Assembly: GCA_002633005.1 (NCBI GenBank)
Contig: NMRA01000135.1
Location: 592,183 to 656,182, forward strand
From: Phoronis australis
Lineage: Eukaryota > Phoronida > Phoronidae
Length of the DNA stretch: 64,000 bases
Direction: 5' to 3'
The position numbers and the translations under genes were made by a program. Under the pieces are notes generated by a model. The model saw only the letters and a list, made by a program, of their open reading frames with translations, ran no database searches and was not told the DNA's origin. Within the stretch, counting starts at the first letter, position 1; each line of letters starts with the position of its first letter. Below are positions 11,563 through 23,259 of this stretch, piece by piece.

Positions 11563-12239
11563 CTCATACTAAGAGACCTACTTGTTTATGGTCCACAGCG
11601 TTTGCGCGCGAAACCTACTTCTTTTAGTAATGCTTATTACACGTTTTATATTTTGTGCCATCAATTCTTAACAAATTTGTCATATTTAAAATAGTCTTCA
11701 AATGCCCAAAAGACCAAATCCGTTTTTCGTGTTAACAATAATGACGGCATTGCTTTGCGTTGGGAAATCCTCTTTAGATAAGGTTTGACAAAGAGAGTAT
11801 TGCAAGTTTCTGAGTGATATACTAAGGCTTCGATTAAAATTCACATCTTACCAGCAGCTTCTGTTTTTTTATCGTCACTCAGGTTCCATTTTCTTTAAAA
11901 AATGAAGTAAATTTTCTTCATTGCACAGTGGATCAAGCAGACGACGGAAACGGAGTGCGCAGTGCCACTGCCGGTCGCCTGGGAGGGATATCGCGGGAGA
12001 GCCTATACTTAGCCATAGTTCCATTACGAATACGCCGTGTTCCGAATTTGACACTTGAAAATGGATTTGAGCCCCCCCCCCAACACTAAAACTGCACACA
12101 TTTAAATCTTTTTTCATCCGTATAATTTTAATTACCAGGGTTTATTAATAAACTCAACATTTCCCTACGCTCTTACTGTTTTATTTTTTGAGGCAGCCAA
12201 GAGGGAGGCCTGGCCCCCCCCCCCTAAATCAGCCTATGA

Positions 12240-12760
12240 TCCAATAACTTGTTGTGAGTATCTGTGGTATGAACAGTCCGACATGCCCCCGAACCCCGGC
12301 CAAGACCGCCGGCAGGTACTGCAAACTTTGAAATTGCTATTGCACTGCCGTCTTGTGGGCATCTCTGGAAGTAACTTGGGTTGGTCGAAAGGTGTTTTCC
12401 TCGTAGCCTGTAACACTTCCGGTATCAAGTCTGAGATTACTTGGTTTGATATCCGTGTTTTACTTCACAATTGAACGGCATTTAAATTGGGAGGTGGAAA
12501 CGGGACAATGTTCACTGTAACTTAGTGCACATATTTTTCTTGAACGAGACATTAAAATTGCCAAAGTCGTGGCATACATGTTTGGCAGATGCCATATCTT
12601 CGTTCTCTGTGTCTCAACCCAGTTCAGGTCACGAATGACGAGTCGAATGTCCGAGTGACAAGTGTATATAACTGGTGACTCATGAATTGTGTAATTTGAG
12701 CATTCGAAAAGCGTGACGTTGAGGACTTGGTTGTGCTTTTGTGTCGAGTCACCTGTAAAA
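12240..12760. promoter_or_regulatory. TSG101 upstream region
   Basis: About 500 bp lie between the transposon-like copy B and the TSG101 start. No coding potential is seen. The promoter is inferred only from position. A clear TATA box is not apparent, which would fit a housekeeping gene. Confidence 0.3.
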
Positions 12761-15700
12761 ATGGATCAACAGGCCTTGAATGTTGGGCTTCAAAAGGTGA
12801 GGGATTTCTTGGAATTCTACATCTGTCAGGGAGTGCAAGCTGTCTACATATGGTGGTAGTCAATAGTGTACTGGCGGTGCTGCACAGTTGTCCCTGTCCT
12901 ACAGTCATCTTGTGCAAGCTCCAAATCACTAATCAAACCTATGATTTCTGGACTTGGGAAGAACTGATAGTTTAGTAGTGCTTAAGTCAGCTAGCTGTAT
13001 GAAGACTACTAGTATTGTCAAAATATATGTAGTATATAGTTAGGATACCTATCGTCGTCAGGCTCCAAAGGTCGTCCGCCATCTTCTTTCGTGTGCAGCG
13101 CAGCCACGCGGGACTTAGCATTCCAGGCCGTTTGTAGTTACTGCAAATAATGGAAAAATTAACAACAATTACCTTTTGGCATTTACACAGTTCACACCAT
13201 GTTGGTAATAGATTAAAATTTACTTGATTTTCATTTTTGTGGAAGAATTAAACAAAACAGAATTTCACTTGGTGGCCATATAGTTTGCTAAATGAGTGAA
13301 GAATTACGTCATGTTATGCACAGGTTTCTATGTTTAGTGTATTGTTGGTCATAAGGTATGTTGACTCTATAGAATTGTTTGGAGTTAAGCAGGCCAATGG
13401 ATGGCTAGTAAAAATATGAGTGGTGACATTGGAATGTTTGTGAAAGACTTCAAGTAGAATGAAGGTTGTACTGTTACTTACAGTGTACACATGTAGAGTT
13501 GGCCCGCCGTGATGTCTCCACTGCCTTGTCAACCTACGTCGATCTAAGACCCACTGTAGACTCCTTTGGTTTGTATTTGGAACTTCATCCTGGATGTCTT
13601 GTTCAAGTTTCTGTGGGACCCTACAAAATGCCCAAATCTGGCTACTAGCACTTTTGGAACGTCATAGATCTCAGAAATGAGTGTTTGGATTATTAGGATA
13701 CTCGGATACTATTCCTGAAAATGATGATAAGAATTAATTTTTGCTTGAGTGGATATCAAAAATAGGACTTCTGGGTTTTATAATAATGCTTTAAATTTGC
13801 ATAAAGCGAAAATAAAGTGATAATTTAGAAAACTTTAACATTATTTTTGAGATCTTGTTATTGATTCTGCTGTTTTGCTATCAATGTGCTTAATTTCCTT
13901 TTTGCTGAATTTTATTCTGGAAAAAGTAATGCACCATTTTATGCTAGTTTTATCTTTAAATTTCTATAGGTCTCGGCCTTGTCATGAACCAGATATTTGT
14001 AATTATGCAATCGTGGGTATAAATGTATAAGTTAATCTTAATTTTGCAGTTTTTAATGATGGCTCAAACAGAGATTTACTGGCACTAGATGGAACCATTC
14101 CTGTCTCATATAAAGGTAACATTTCAATGTTTCCAGTCTAGGAGTTATGATTTATTAAATTACTTATATAGTACAATAGATATATGCTAATATGGTTGTC
14201 TCAGTGATGCCTGCTGGTACATTTGTTGCAGATTTTCATACTATATGCTCTCTTACTATTTTTATGGAAGAATTACACAAGTTTGCTCATCCTAAATTGA
14301 ATCTTGAAAGTTGTTTTCATTCGCCAAGATTCTCTTTTGCATAGTATTTTTTGTGCTCTGCCATTGTATTTGTTGTGCCCTGACATTGTTAACATATGCG
14401 TGATCTCCTGCCAAAGCTTCTTAGTTATTTGGTCATAGCATTGTTACCCAATCAATCATACATTTGATATTGCTTTATTATATATAGCAAGTCAGTCTAC
14501 ACAATCCCCTATATGTAATATTAGGTCAGTTGCACAGTTTCATGTGACCCCACCATATTTATTTGTATCCTTGGAATAGAGTAAACAAAGGTAGTTGGTT
14601 CTCAAAACTGAGACGAAAGATGGTCGTGTTTTTAAACTTGTTGCGGTCTAGTATGAAAGTTAGTTACTGACTATCATCTTGGTAAGCATCTATACTGACG
14701 ACGCCACTGCATAAAGCACTCATTAAGATGCAATGTCACTTGTTTTGTCTCCACAAATGAAAGCACTCCTTTACATTTTGAAAACTTACTGAGAGGCAAA
14801 ACATGCCAGGTACATGCAGTGGCATGGCTTAGGGGATTGTCCCTGGTGGCACCATGACAGTTGCTATACTGGCGAGGAGGTCGGCGCAAACAGCGGGTAG
14901 GCAGCACAAAAAAGACGAGAATCACATGTGGAACGTAATTCCATGTTATGCATGATCTTCTTGTTTCTCTATACAGGTAGTACGTATAACATCCCTGTCT
15001 GTCTGTGGCTTGTGGAGGCTCACCCATACAACGCACCTATGGTCTACGTCAAACCAACTAGCAGCATGCAGATTAGACCTGGCAGATACGTTGACAGCAA
15101 TGGCAAGGTCAACCTACCTTATCTGAGAGACTGGAGATATGTAAGTGCTCGGAATCAGTTATTACTAATTTGCTTGATCCAGGGATAATTTTAGAAGTGC
15201 GCCCCGTGTCATTGGCTCAGAAATAATTTTATTAATGCACGGTGATTGCTTAGCTCGGGCCAACGGGTCCATTAAAATTGGAAGCAAAAAAGGAAAAAAT
15301 CTAACATGGTCCATAGTTCATCTAAATTGGCCCATAGACTTGAGGCCGTGTTAGCCAATTTAACCACACCTATGTTTTTGTGATATAATGATTCCTCTTG
15401 ATCCAGTCACTCTGACTCCAGAAAATGAAACAAGCGCCATTAGCAACAGGTGAGGAATACTTACAGCTGCCACAAAGACACTTTGGTATCGGCACAAATT
15501 GATATAATGTTCTGAGCTGAATCACCATCCAATGGTACAGAGAAAAGGATAATCTGGACCACAGCTGTGTAGCATTGAAGAAGGGTTTTAAGTCGGGAGT
15601 GTATCCCAAGAGATGTTTGTTACAACACAGATGTCTCTTGATGTTTTGATTTTACAAACTACTTAATGCAAGTTTCACTGCTGTATTACGCAGTGTGGAG

Positions 15701-18700
15701 GAAATGCTATTTTGCTAACCATGGACTTCTTACTCAAGTTATGTGATAGGAACTGCATCTTTATGTGATTGTGAAGTTTTTTGACATCTGCAAAGTGTTG
15801 GCATATTTCTTTAAGCATATATTCATGATACCAATTTAATTACAACTTCTTCATTTTCCCCATTTTTGGTCATCATTTGAATGTTGAATTATTTCGCGCT
15901 TCATAGAGTTGATGTATTTTTTGTTTATAGTGAATAGTAAATTGCCAGTGTTGTTAAATACGGCCTGTGTATTATTTCAGCCTAACTCTACTTTGTATGG
16001 TCTTCTACAAGTACTGGCAGTTGTGTTTGGGGAGGAAATGCCAGTTTTCGCTAAGTCTGCTGCCCCTCCCAGGCCTCCCTACCCACCCACGGGGCACGTT
16101 GGAGGTCAACTTCCCTACCCTCCTGCTTCAGGGGTTTCACAGCCACCCTACCCAGTAGCTGGTAAGTATTGATTGTTATATGTCAGTTGTTATTACGTAG
16201 CCATTTTTTGTTATTTTTAATCAGTTGTTAAGTGTCTAGGGACTGTTGGATATGTCTGGCCATGTGATTCCAGAATTGGACTGTTTTGCCTTATTGAGTG
16301 TTGTTTGTATCTGCTTGATTTTACAAACGTTTGGTTATTTCTGTTTTCAGGCGGTGGATTCCCAATGCCCATGCCAAACATGACTGCATCCACGGGCTAC
16401 ACACCGTACCCTAGCACGTCTCAGCCAGGAAGTTACCCGAGACAGCAATTCACATATCCACAGTACCCTCCTACCCCTGGGTACACTCCTACCAGCTCAG
16501 CAAGTTACCCTCATGGCAACCCGCCTGCCAGCGGTTACCCTCCTATTACAACAGGTGATGACAGAATGTCTCCAAGTGATGTCAAATTAGAGTCTAGTTG
16601 TAGTGCTCTCATTTCAATGTTCACAACAATTGTGTGGTTTTCCCTACCTGGTTACATTGTTAACATGTTTAGAGTTTCGAGTTTTGGTTTATGATATTGT
16701 GCAGTACAAATTGTACTGGTGATGTTGTAGCAGTTATCAACTCACATTCGCAGATAAAGGCAAAATGTTTATTTTTGTTGCAAACTGAAATTCCATTTGC
16801 CTGCCATACTGTGTGCTAACTTGAAGAGCATAAGAGCATATTATTACCCAATTGCTAAGATCAGGTATCATCTCTTAGACGTCCTCCTCTGTCTGTTGTG
16901 AAATGTCACTCAAAATGTGGCCACACCTCTTGTGACTCCTGGAAGTCCAGCTTCCACCATTTCCATTTATTTCAACAGCTGCCACCCCGAAGTTAGCCAC
17001 ACCTCTTGTGACTCCTGCAAGTCAAACTTCCACCATTTCCATTAATTTTGACAGCTGCCACTCAGAACTTAGCCACTCCTCTTGTGACTCCTGGAAGTCC
17101 AGCTTCCACCATTTCCATTTATTTCAACAGCTGCCACTCACAGCTTAGCCACACCTCTTGTGACTCTGAAGCACTCTAGATTCTAACATGCTTTTAATGT
17201 TTTGCAGCTGCCACTCAAAACTCCTCTCAGCCTCCAGCAGCATTATCTAATGAAGCAATCAGAGCATCGGTGTTATCCTGTGTAGAAGACAAAATGAGAA
17301 GAAAGTTACAAGAGCGCTTTATGCAACACAACGTATGTATGAGTTGATGCTGTAAAACACAAATTGTTATTGATTTTATCTTTACAAAGTGTCAGTTCTA
17401 ATTTGTCTCACTACCAAATAAACCTTTTATAGTTAAAAGAGGTTACTAACCTGCATTTCGTCAAAGAAGCTCACCTTTGGTTTAGACTACTTACCTGTTC
17501 CTGACTCAGACGAGAAGTGGTGTCCGGGCAGAAAGTGACCGTTTGTTATTTAGTGCTCAGTAGCATGCTTGCCTCATAGAATGACTGGCTGTGTCAAGCC
17601 AACTTGTAGAGTTTTCTCAAACAATGCTAAGTTGCCCCATCTTTCCAGGCCATAAAATACTCCTGATTTGACCGTGGAATAATTTAAGGTTTATTAGGCG
17701 TGTTCTTAATGAAAAGTTAACTACGTGGCGCGTGGCAGATTTGTAATATTCACCGAATGTTTTTTGCTTGTTTTGTATAATCTAGGCAGAGTATGAAGCT
17801 TTGAAAAGAACCCACGATGACTTATCAAGGGGACAAGCTAAACTAGAAGAGATGATCAACAAGCTAAAGGAAGAGCAGGTAACCAGCCTGGCCTTGACCT
17901 TTTATCTGGTATTAGGTCAGCACTTGGGTCACTGGAAGTATGCCCTGGGTGTCATTTACCCTTCAGTTGTTAAAGGAAATGCTTTGCGTTTTTGAAAGCG
18001 TTTTCAGTCAGTATAGGCATATTTTACTCGTTATTCCCCGTCATTCGGAATTGCCCACTTTGAATGTTAAGTACAAGCGGAATTGACGAATTGGCAATCA
18101 TAATAACTGTCCGTCATGATCGCGAATGACGGGTAATTTATGAGAAAGCTAATGATTGATTCAGAAGTGCTATTCAATGTTCTTACAGCTTAGATCTATT
18201 TTGTCCAAAACAAACCTTGTAATATCTTTAAGAGATACAGCGAGCTTCACATGCTGACGACCATACATTGTAATTAGTTCACGTGTTGCCGCTCTCCTAC
18301 ATGTGAGAGTCACCATTTCTACTGAAAGATGCGTCTAATAAAAATGGCTGTGTGTATTCATTTCAATGTTTCGTTTCTTGAATTCGTTTTGGTGACACCG
18401 CCTAGTAATGTTGTTATGCCTCTTTGAAATGCGCAATCCAATAAACAAAGCGCCTTGATCCCCGTGTGGATAGTGACTGACTAGGCAGTGCAAATTAACT
18501 TTTAGGGTGGTGGTGCTTGCAGAATGCACGAAATTTCATTAAATAAAAAAATTTATAATTGCAACCCCACTGTCTTCGTTCAAACATTTATGTATTTTGC
18601 AAATTGGGTTAATTTTCTAGTTTTGTTCGTGATACGGAGTTTGAGCTGTGCGTAGGTGCCGACCGTATACTGAGCCCTAATTAAATTCCACATGCTTTCT

Positions 18701-20124
18701 ATTTTCAAAAAACTCGTACTTTTCTCGAGTTAAATCCATCAGCCTTCTAGTATTTGGCTAAATGCACATAGCTAGGGAAAGGGTAACTCATGACATTCAT
18801 GTTTGTTGTGTCTACAGGACAAAGCTGTTATTTGTATCACTACATTGGATGACAAGAACAGTGAATTAAACCAGCTCATCTCTAGACAAGAGGCACAGAA
18901 AGATGTCAGTGTCGAGGATGCCGTAGACACAACAGCCCCGTTATATAGGCAGTAAGTGATACGCTGTGTTTGTTGGGCTGGTGTCTGGGCACCTGTGTCC
19001 TGGAAGGATGGTCAGTTAGTGTGGGACAGATCTGAATAAAAGTTTCGGATTTTTTGGCATTGGGTTTTTAAAAACGATTATTCCTGACAAACTTTTTGTT
19101 GGTTCTGACTATCTCATGGTTACCAACTTTGGCACAAGTGGTTTTTAGTTGGTTACCAGTAGCAACAATGATTTTATGCTTTTTTTCAGGCGTTTCCAAA
19201 TAGTAAATGTACATTGGTTGTGTAATCCATTCTTTAGTCTGGTTCTAGTTTATGAAAACAGAATGTTTTAAAAGTGAGGAAGCGTTAACTTAATCCTAGT
19301 TTTTAGTGAGCAAAATGTGCCAAGCTCTCTGAGACTAATTGTGTTGCATGGACTAGACGTGAGACGTGACTGGCGTGATATTCTGTGTTTTTTCAGGTTA
19401 GTTAAACTATTTGCTGAAGAGCAAGCGATAGAAGATGCCATTTACTACCTGGGCAAGGCCCTTGGTAATGGAGTGATTGATTTGGAGGTGTTTTTAAAGG
19501 TAAGCACTGCTGTGCAAACTCACTGTGCTGGTTAGCTTGTCCTGGATCCAGCTCTCCTCTGTTAGAAAAGCATATGATTGACCTAGTTTTTCAAGACTGC
19601 TAGCACACTCCTGAGTTGAGCCGGATCAGTAAAGAACAATCTGTCATGCTCAACTCGGCTTATTTTTTGTCAACATTTTATTTCTCTATGTATCAGGAAA
19701 ACTTTAAGAATGACGAGAGACAAAAACTAATATTCATCAAGAATATTGATAAGCACTGAAGCAGTGCTACCATATACTCCTTACACAGGGTAAATGCCTC
19801 AACGGTAGAGCACTGCTGTTTTTTGTCAGATGTGGCCGTTCTATCATGTCCAATTGAAAATCATGAAATGTTTAAGTTATGGTAACAATTACAGTTTATG
19901 TTGGAGGTAATTCATTAGTTAGTACTGCCATGCAATTTCTACATTGAAGGGCAATGAGGACAACTGAATTGTATGAGCAAAACAAACGAATTGTAAACAA
20001 CTGGTAACATGTTCACATCATGTTTCCTTTATTTCTGTTTCAGAAAGTTCGTGAGTTGTCTAGAAAACAGTTTACCTTGCGTGCTTTGATAAATAAGTGT
20101 CGACAGAAGGCAGGTTTATCTTGA
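12761..20124 (+). CDS. TSG101: TSG101, ESCRT-I subunit (11 coding exons)
   Basis: TSG101 is the ubiquitin- and P(T/S)AP-binding subunit of ESCRT-I, acting at endosomes, the midbody and the plasma membrane in multivesicular-body sorting and membrane scission. Exons: 12761-12796, 13484-13568, 14050-14115, 14977-15140, 15981-16161, 16351-16554, 17208-17332, 17786-17878, 18818-18951, 19397-19499, 20044-20124. All phases close, giving 423 aa (human about 390). Residues 1-142 form the UEV domain; STYNIPVCLWLVEAHPYN (64-81) and VKPTSSMQI are hallmark strings, and Tyr61, Tyr66 and Asn67 match the human PTAP-pocket positions. Residues 143-250 are Pro/Tyr/Gly-rich, about 275-345 are coiled coil, and about 360-423 form the steadiness box (QAIEDAIYYLGKALGNGVID). 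The intramolecular PTAP of human is TTAP here (356-359). The exon-2 donor (TTTG/GTTTGT) is weak. Gene identity is very secure; the first exon is less so. Confidence 0.95.
16925..17160 (+). repeat. 76-bp tandem repeat copying the TSG101 exon-7 acceptor
   Basis: About three copies of a 76-bp unit, anchored on CACCTCTTGTGACTCC at 16,925, 17,001, 17,077 and 17,153, fill the end of TSG101 intron 6. Each full unit contains a pyrimidine-rich stretch and an AG followed by CTGCCAC (AG at 16,977, 17,053 and 17,129). The true exon 7 starts with the same CTGCCACTCA at 17,208. The unit therefore appears to derive from the exon boundary. Confidence 0.9.
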
Positions 20125-22900
20125 ATGTTGTTGCTTTGTTTATTGACTTGTTAGAGTTAACGGCTTACTTCTGTAGAATGATCTTACATAAAATTAAGGG
20201 CAACATGAAGACGAGAGAATGGTTACTGCTGTCAAGACACACCATGATGTATTTCTGGCCATATTATTTCTGAGTATATGTTTGATACTTTGTGACTTGT
20301 GACACAAAACAGATTCATCTTTGATTTATACTATTTGCTAGTTATCAACGGCGTAGTGTTTGCCCTTCCTCTATATGCAGCCGAGTTTTTGTCAGAGCTT
20401 TTTAATTACACCAACATTCAGAACTGGCTGTTTGAAGTATTAAAAATGAATATCATACTCACATGACGCTGCACTACTCAATATTCAAGATTGTTCTACT
20501 TTTTTGTCATGTGACTTTCTGTCATACTGAAAGTGGTAGTCATGTAGTTTACATGAAGACTCGTATTCATTAGGCCATGTGATATGACCAACAGATGGCG
20601 TGTTGACCAGACTTAAAATGTGTGGAACATGAAGACTGTTAATGATTAATAATTATTTGACCATGGACTAGATTGAATTCCAGAAGAATGCTTAGATCAT
20701 TTAAAACCCCCTTAACCTGTAAACAGTCTTTGGTATATCTCCTGAAACTTGTACAGCTTATGGACAACACTTTTGTAAAAACAATCTCGCATCAGATCAC
20801 GTTTTTTGTTCTGTCTGTGATACCTGTGTGACAGTACGTTGAGACACTGTCACTGAACTGCCAGCATTTATTGTTATTTTGCATCGCGCAAAGCCAAACC
20901 ACAGTTTTCCACTCGTGGAAACTTTTTCGTCAACTCTCGGTAAATGGCAATTGTACCTTATAAAATCAAGGTCTTTTTGTTCCATTTTTTTCCTTTCTGT
21001 TAACTTGAATCAATTCACAACGACCACATAGTGTTGCTATTACCTTTTGAAACATTGGCATAGCTAGGTTCTAACCTAAGTAGTGGTGGTTATGCTTTGG
21101 TTTTGCCTTAAAGATGAATTTGCTTCAGAATTAGAACTGGAAGTTTTTGTAACATGTTTATTGTTAAGACAGTCTTTCCATTGAAATCAAAGGTTTCGTG
21201 ACCGATACTTAAAAGATGCATTCGCTTCTGCTAATGCGGGCAGTTCAATCAGTATGAAGTATTTTATTAAGTCTTATATACTATAATTACTTGTTTATGG
21301 AATAGTATAAGCTCCTGAGTTAGTACAATGATATGTTTGTTGAATGCATTATTGAAATCTATAGAAATGATGTTATTTAAGTGGCACGAAACACACGCCT
21401 GGGATTCTATCAAAGCAAGTTTTATCTAAGCTACTAAATTGTCAGGAAATAAGTCTATACTTGTTCCTTTGTCAGATTACAAAATGATTTCAAGGCTTGA
21501 GGAAAACTAGAAGATTGATAGTCCTTCAGACCACGCCCCCATTAAGCTACTTGTCATGGTAGGTTAGTGTCAGTTGCTATGGAAGTATGGGCGATGGTTA
21601 TAACAGGCCATTTATTATAATTAAGAACATTTTAAATAAGGGATAAGAATGCAAGGACATTGCTTTGGGAAAGCTATCGCTCCTGTGAAGAAGGCAATTA
21701 CATTTGTCCAAAATTAAGATTTTCCCTTAAGAAAATCACGGATTATAGTATATTATTCAAAATGGTAACATTTCCTTGAAGTATGGTCATCTGCATGATG
21801 TCAACAGTGGTTTATCGATCTTGTTGACATTTGACATCATTGTCTAATGTAGGGTTCATGAAATGAGGCTCCAGCTGATATACGTGAAGTCTGATCTTGT
21901 CCTTCGAGTCTGTGTGTATATTTGGTACTCTACAATCTAAACGTACATAGCTGCTAGGTATTCTATGATACACGACATTCGTGTGTTTTATGTATTGTGG
22001 CATTATAACACTTCTCACGCTACCCAGTTTATTTAGTTTGGCAGTAGTCTTATATAATCAGTGTGATGCTCGCTGTTCAGTGGAGAAAACTGTTTCTGAA
22101 AATGCGTGCATGTCATAACCTACCATGTACTGCGAGTTTTACTGAACTAAGAAATTTTTGTGTCATTTGTTATCCAGTGATTCGCACTCGTGCTCTGTAG
22201 AGCGTGGGTCCATTTCTCGCCAAGTGACTAGTTAAGATACAAGACAGGAATTTGGTCTTATCCTTCCACTTCACAAATGAACAATGGTGAAACCATAAAG
22301 CTCATCACAACCAAAAAATAATTTTTAAAAAGCAATCAGTAACTGAAGTTATGGGCACATTCACAGACTTAGCATTTTTGCTTAAGTGGGTTTTAATTTG
22401 TTTTCATGGTATGTGGTGCACAAGACCAAATTTCTGACTTAAGTCTTAAGTTACAAAAGTGTCTGAAGAGAAGTTGGGTTTTAAATAGAAAACCCAGGGC
22501 TCTAGAAGGAGTAATTTTTAGAAGAGAAATTGGGGACACGAGGCGAAGTCAAACAAAATACAAGTTACTGTGTCTACGGTATTTATTTTGATATCAAGGT
22601 TCTTGGAGCTTTTCGGTGTTATTTTATGGAATAAGTTCCATTTAATTGCTCCCCATTGTAACTGTAAATTATACTTAAAGGAATATATCTTTGTTAATGT
22701 TGTGGGGGTTATTAATGAGTTTGGCAAATCTGGGATGTTTCAAAACGTGTTATAGCATGTCGTAGTAACTATACTAAATTATTACCCTGAACTGGTCACA
22801 CTGGTGTATTGTGATTGTAGAAGTGATGTTGAATATTAAAAGTTATCGACCTAGTGTGGCATGACAACCGTTGTTGCTCTCGACATTTTTTTTTAATACG
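20125..22900. other. TSG101 3' side and intergenic region
   Basis: The TSG101 3' UTR begins here. No canonical AATAAA stands out in the first few hundred bases, though ATTAAA-like sequence occurs near 20,437. No further coding exon is supported. The remaining open frames are under 70 codons with no family resemblance. Confidence 0.4.
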
Positions 22901-22984
22901 TTGAAGTCTAATCATCTTCCAGTTTTTCACGCATCATCAAATTAGCAGCCCAATGAACATTATGTATGTATAAAATTATTTACT

Positions 22985-23254
22985 ATGCACGTCCAGGTTA
23001 AAGCCCATGTCGCTTATATTGGGAAATTCAAGAATCAAAGGGCAGACGCTGAGATGAGCATTTGCATTCAAAAACAAAATTTTTGTGAAGTCTGTCTGGG
23101 CGTTTACGCGAACAGTCTATCCACTTGCACAAACGTCTTCACGGTTGCACACAAGTACAGAATGCACACGAGCCAAAAGGATCACATGAACTTTCTGTTA
23201 ATAAAAAATGGTAACATCCAACTGAAACTGAGCCAGGGGGTACTCCCCCTGTAG
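22985..23254 (+). mobile_element. Possible retrotransposon RNase H scrap
   Basis: The plus frame contains VQVKAHVAYIGKFKNQRADAE. Its pattern (VKAHxGxxGNexAD-like) recalls the C-terminal block of the RNase H domain in non-LTR retrotransposons. The rest of the 89-codon frame is not recognisable. The similarity is short, so the call is weak. Confidence 0.3.
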
Positions 23255-23259
23255 AAGAG

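Larger units (their letters stand above)
11005..12200 (-). mobile_element. Transposon-like repeat, long copy B with nested insertions
   Basis: The outer parts (about 12,060-12,200 and 11,005-11,135) are the inverted counterpart of copy A at 3440-3683, including the CAGTGGCGGATCTAGG end at 11,005. About 930 bp between them (11,135-12,060) are absent from copy A. That interior holds a SINE, a second tRNA-like head and AT-rich sequence. Either copy A is internally deleted or copy B carries insertions; the presence of a SINE inside favours nested insertion for at least part of it. Confidence 0.5.
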
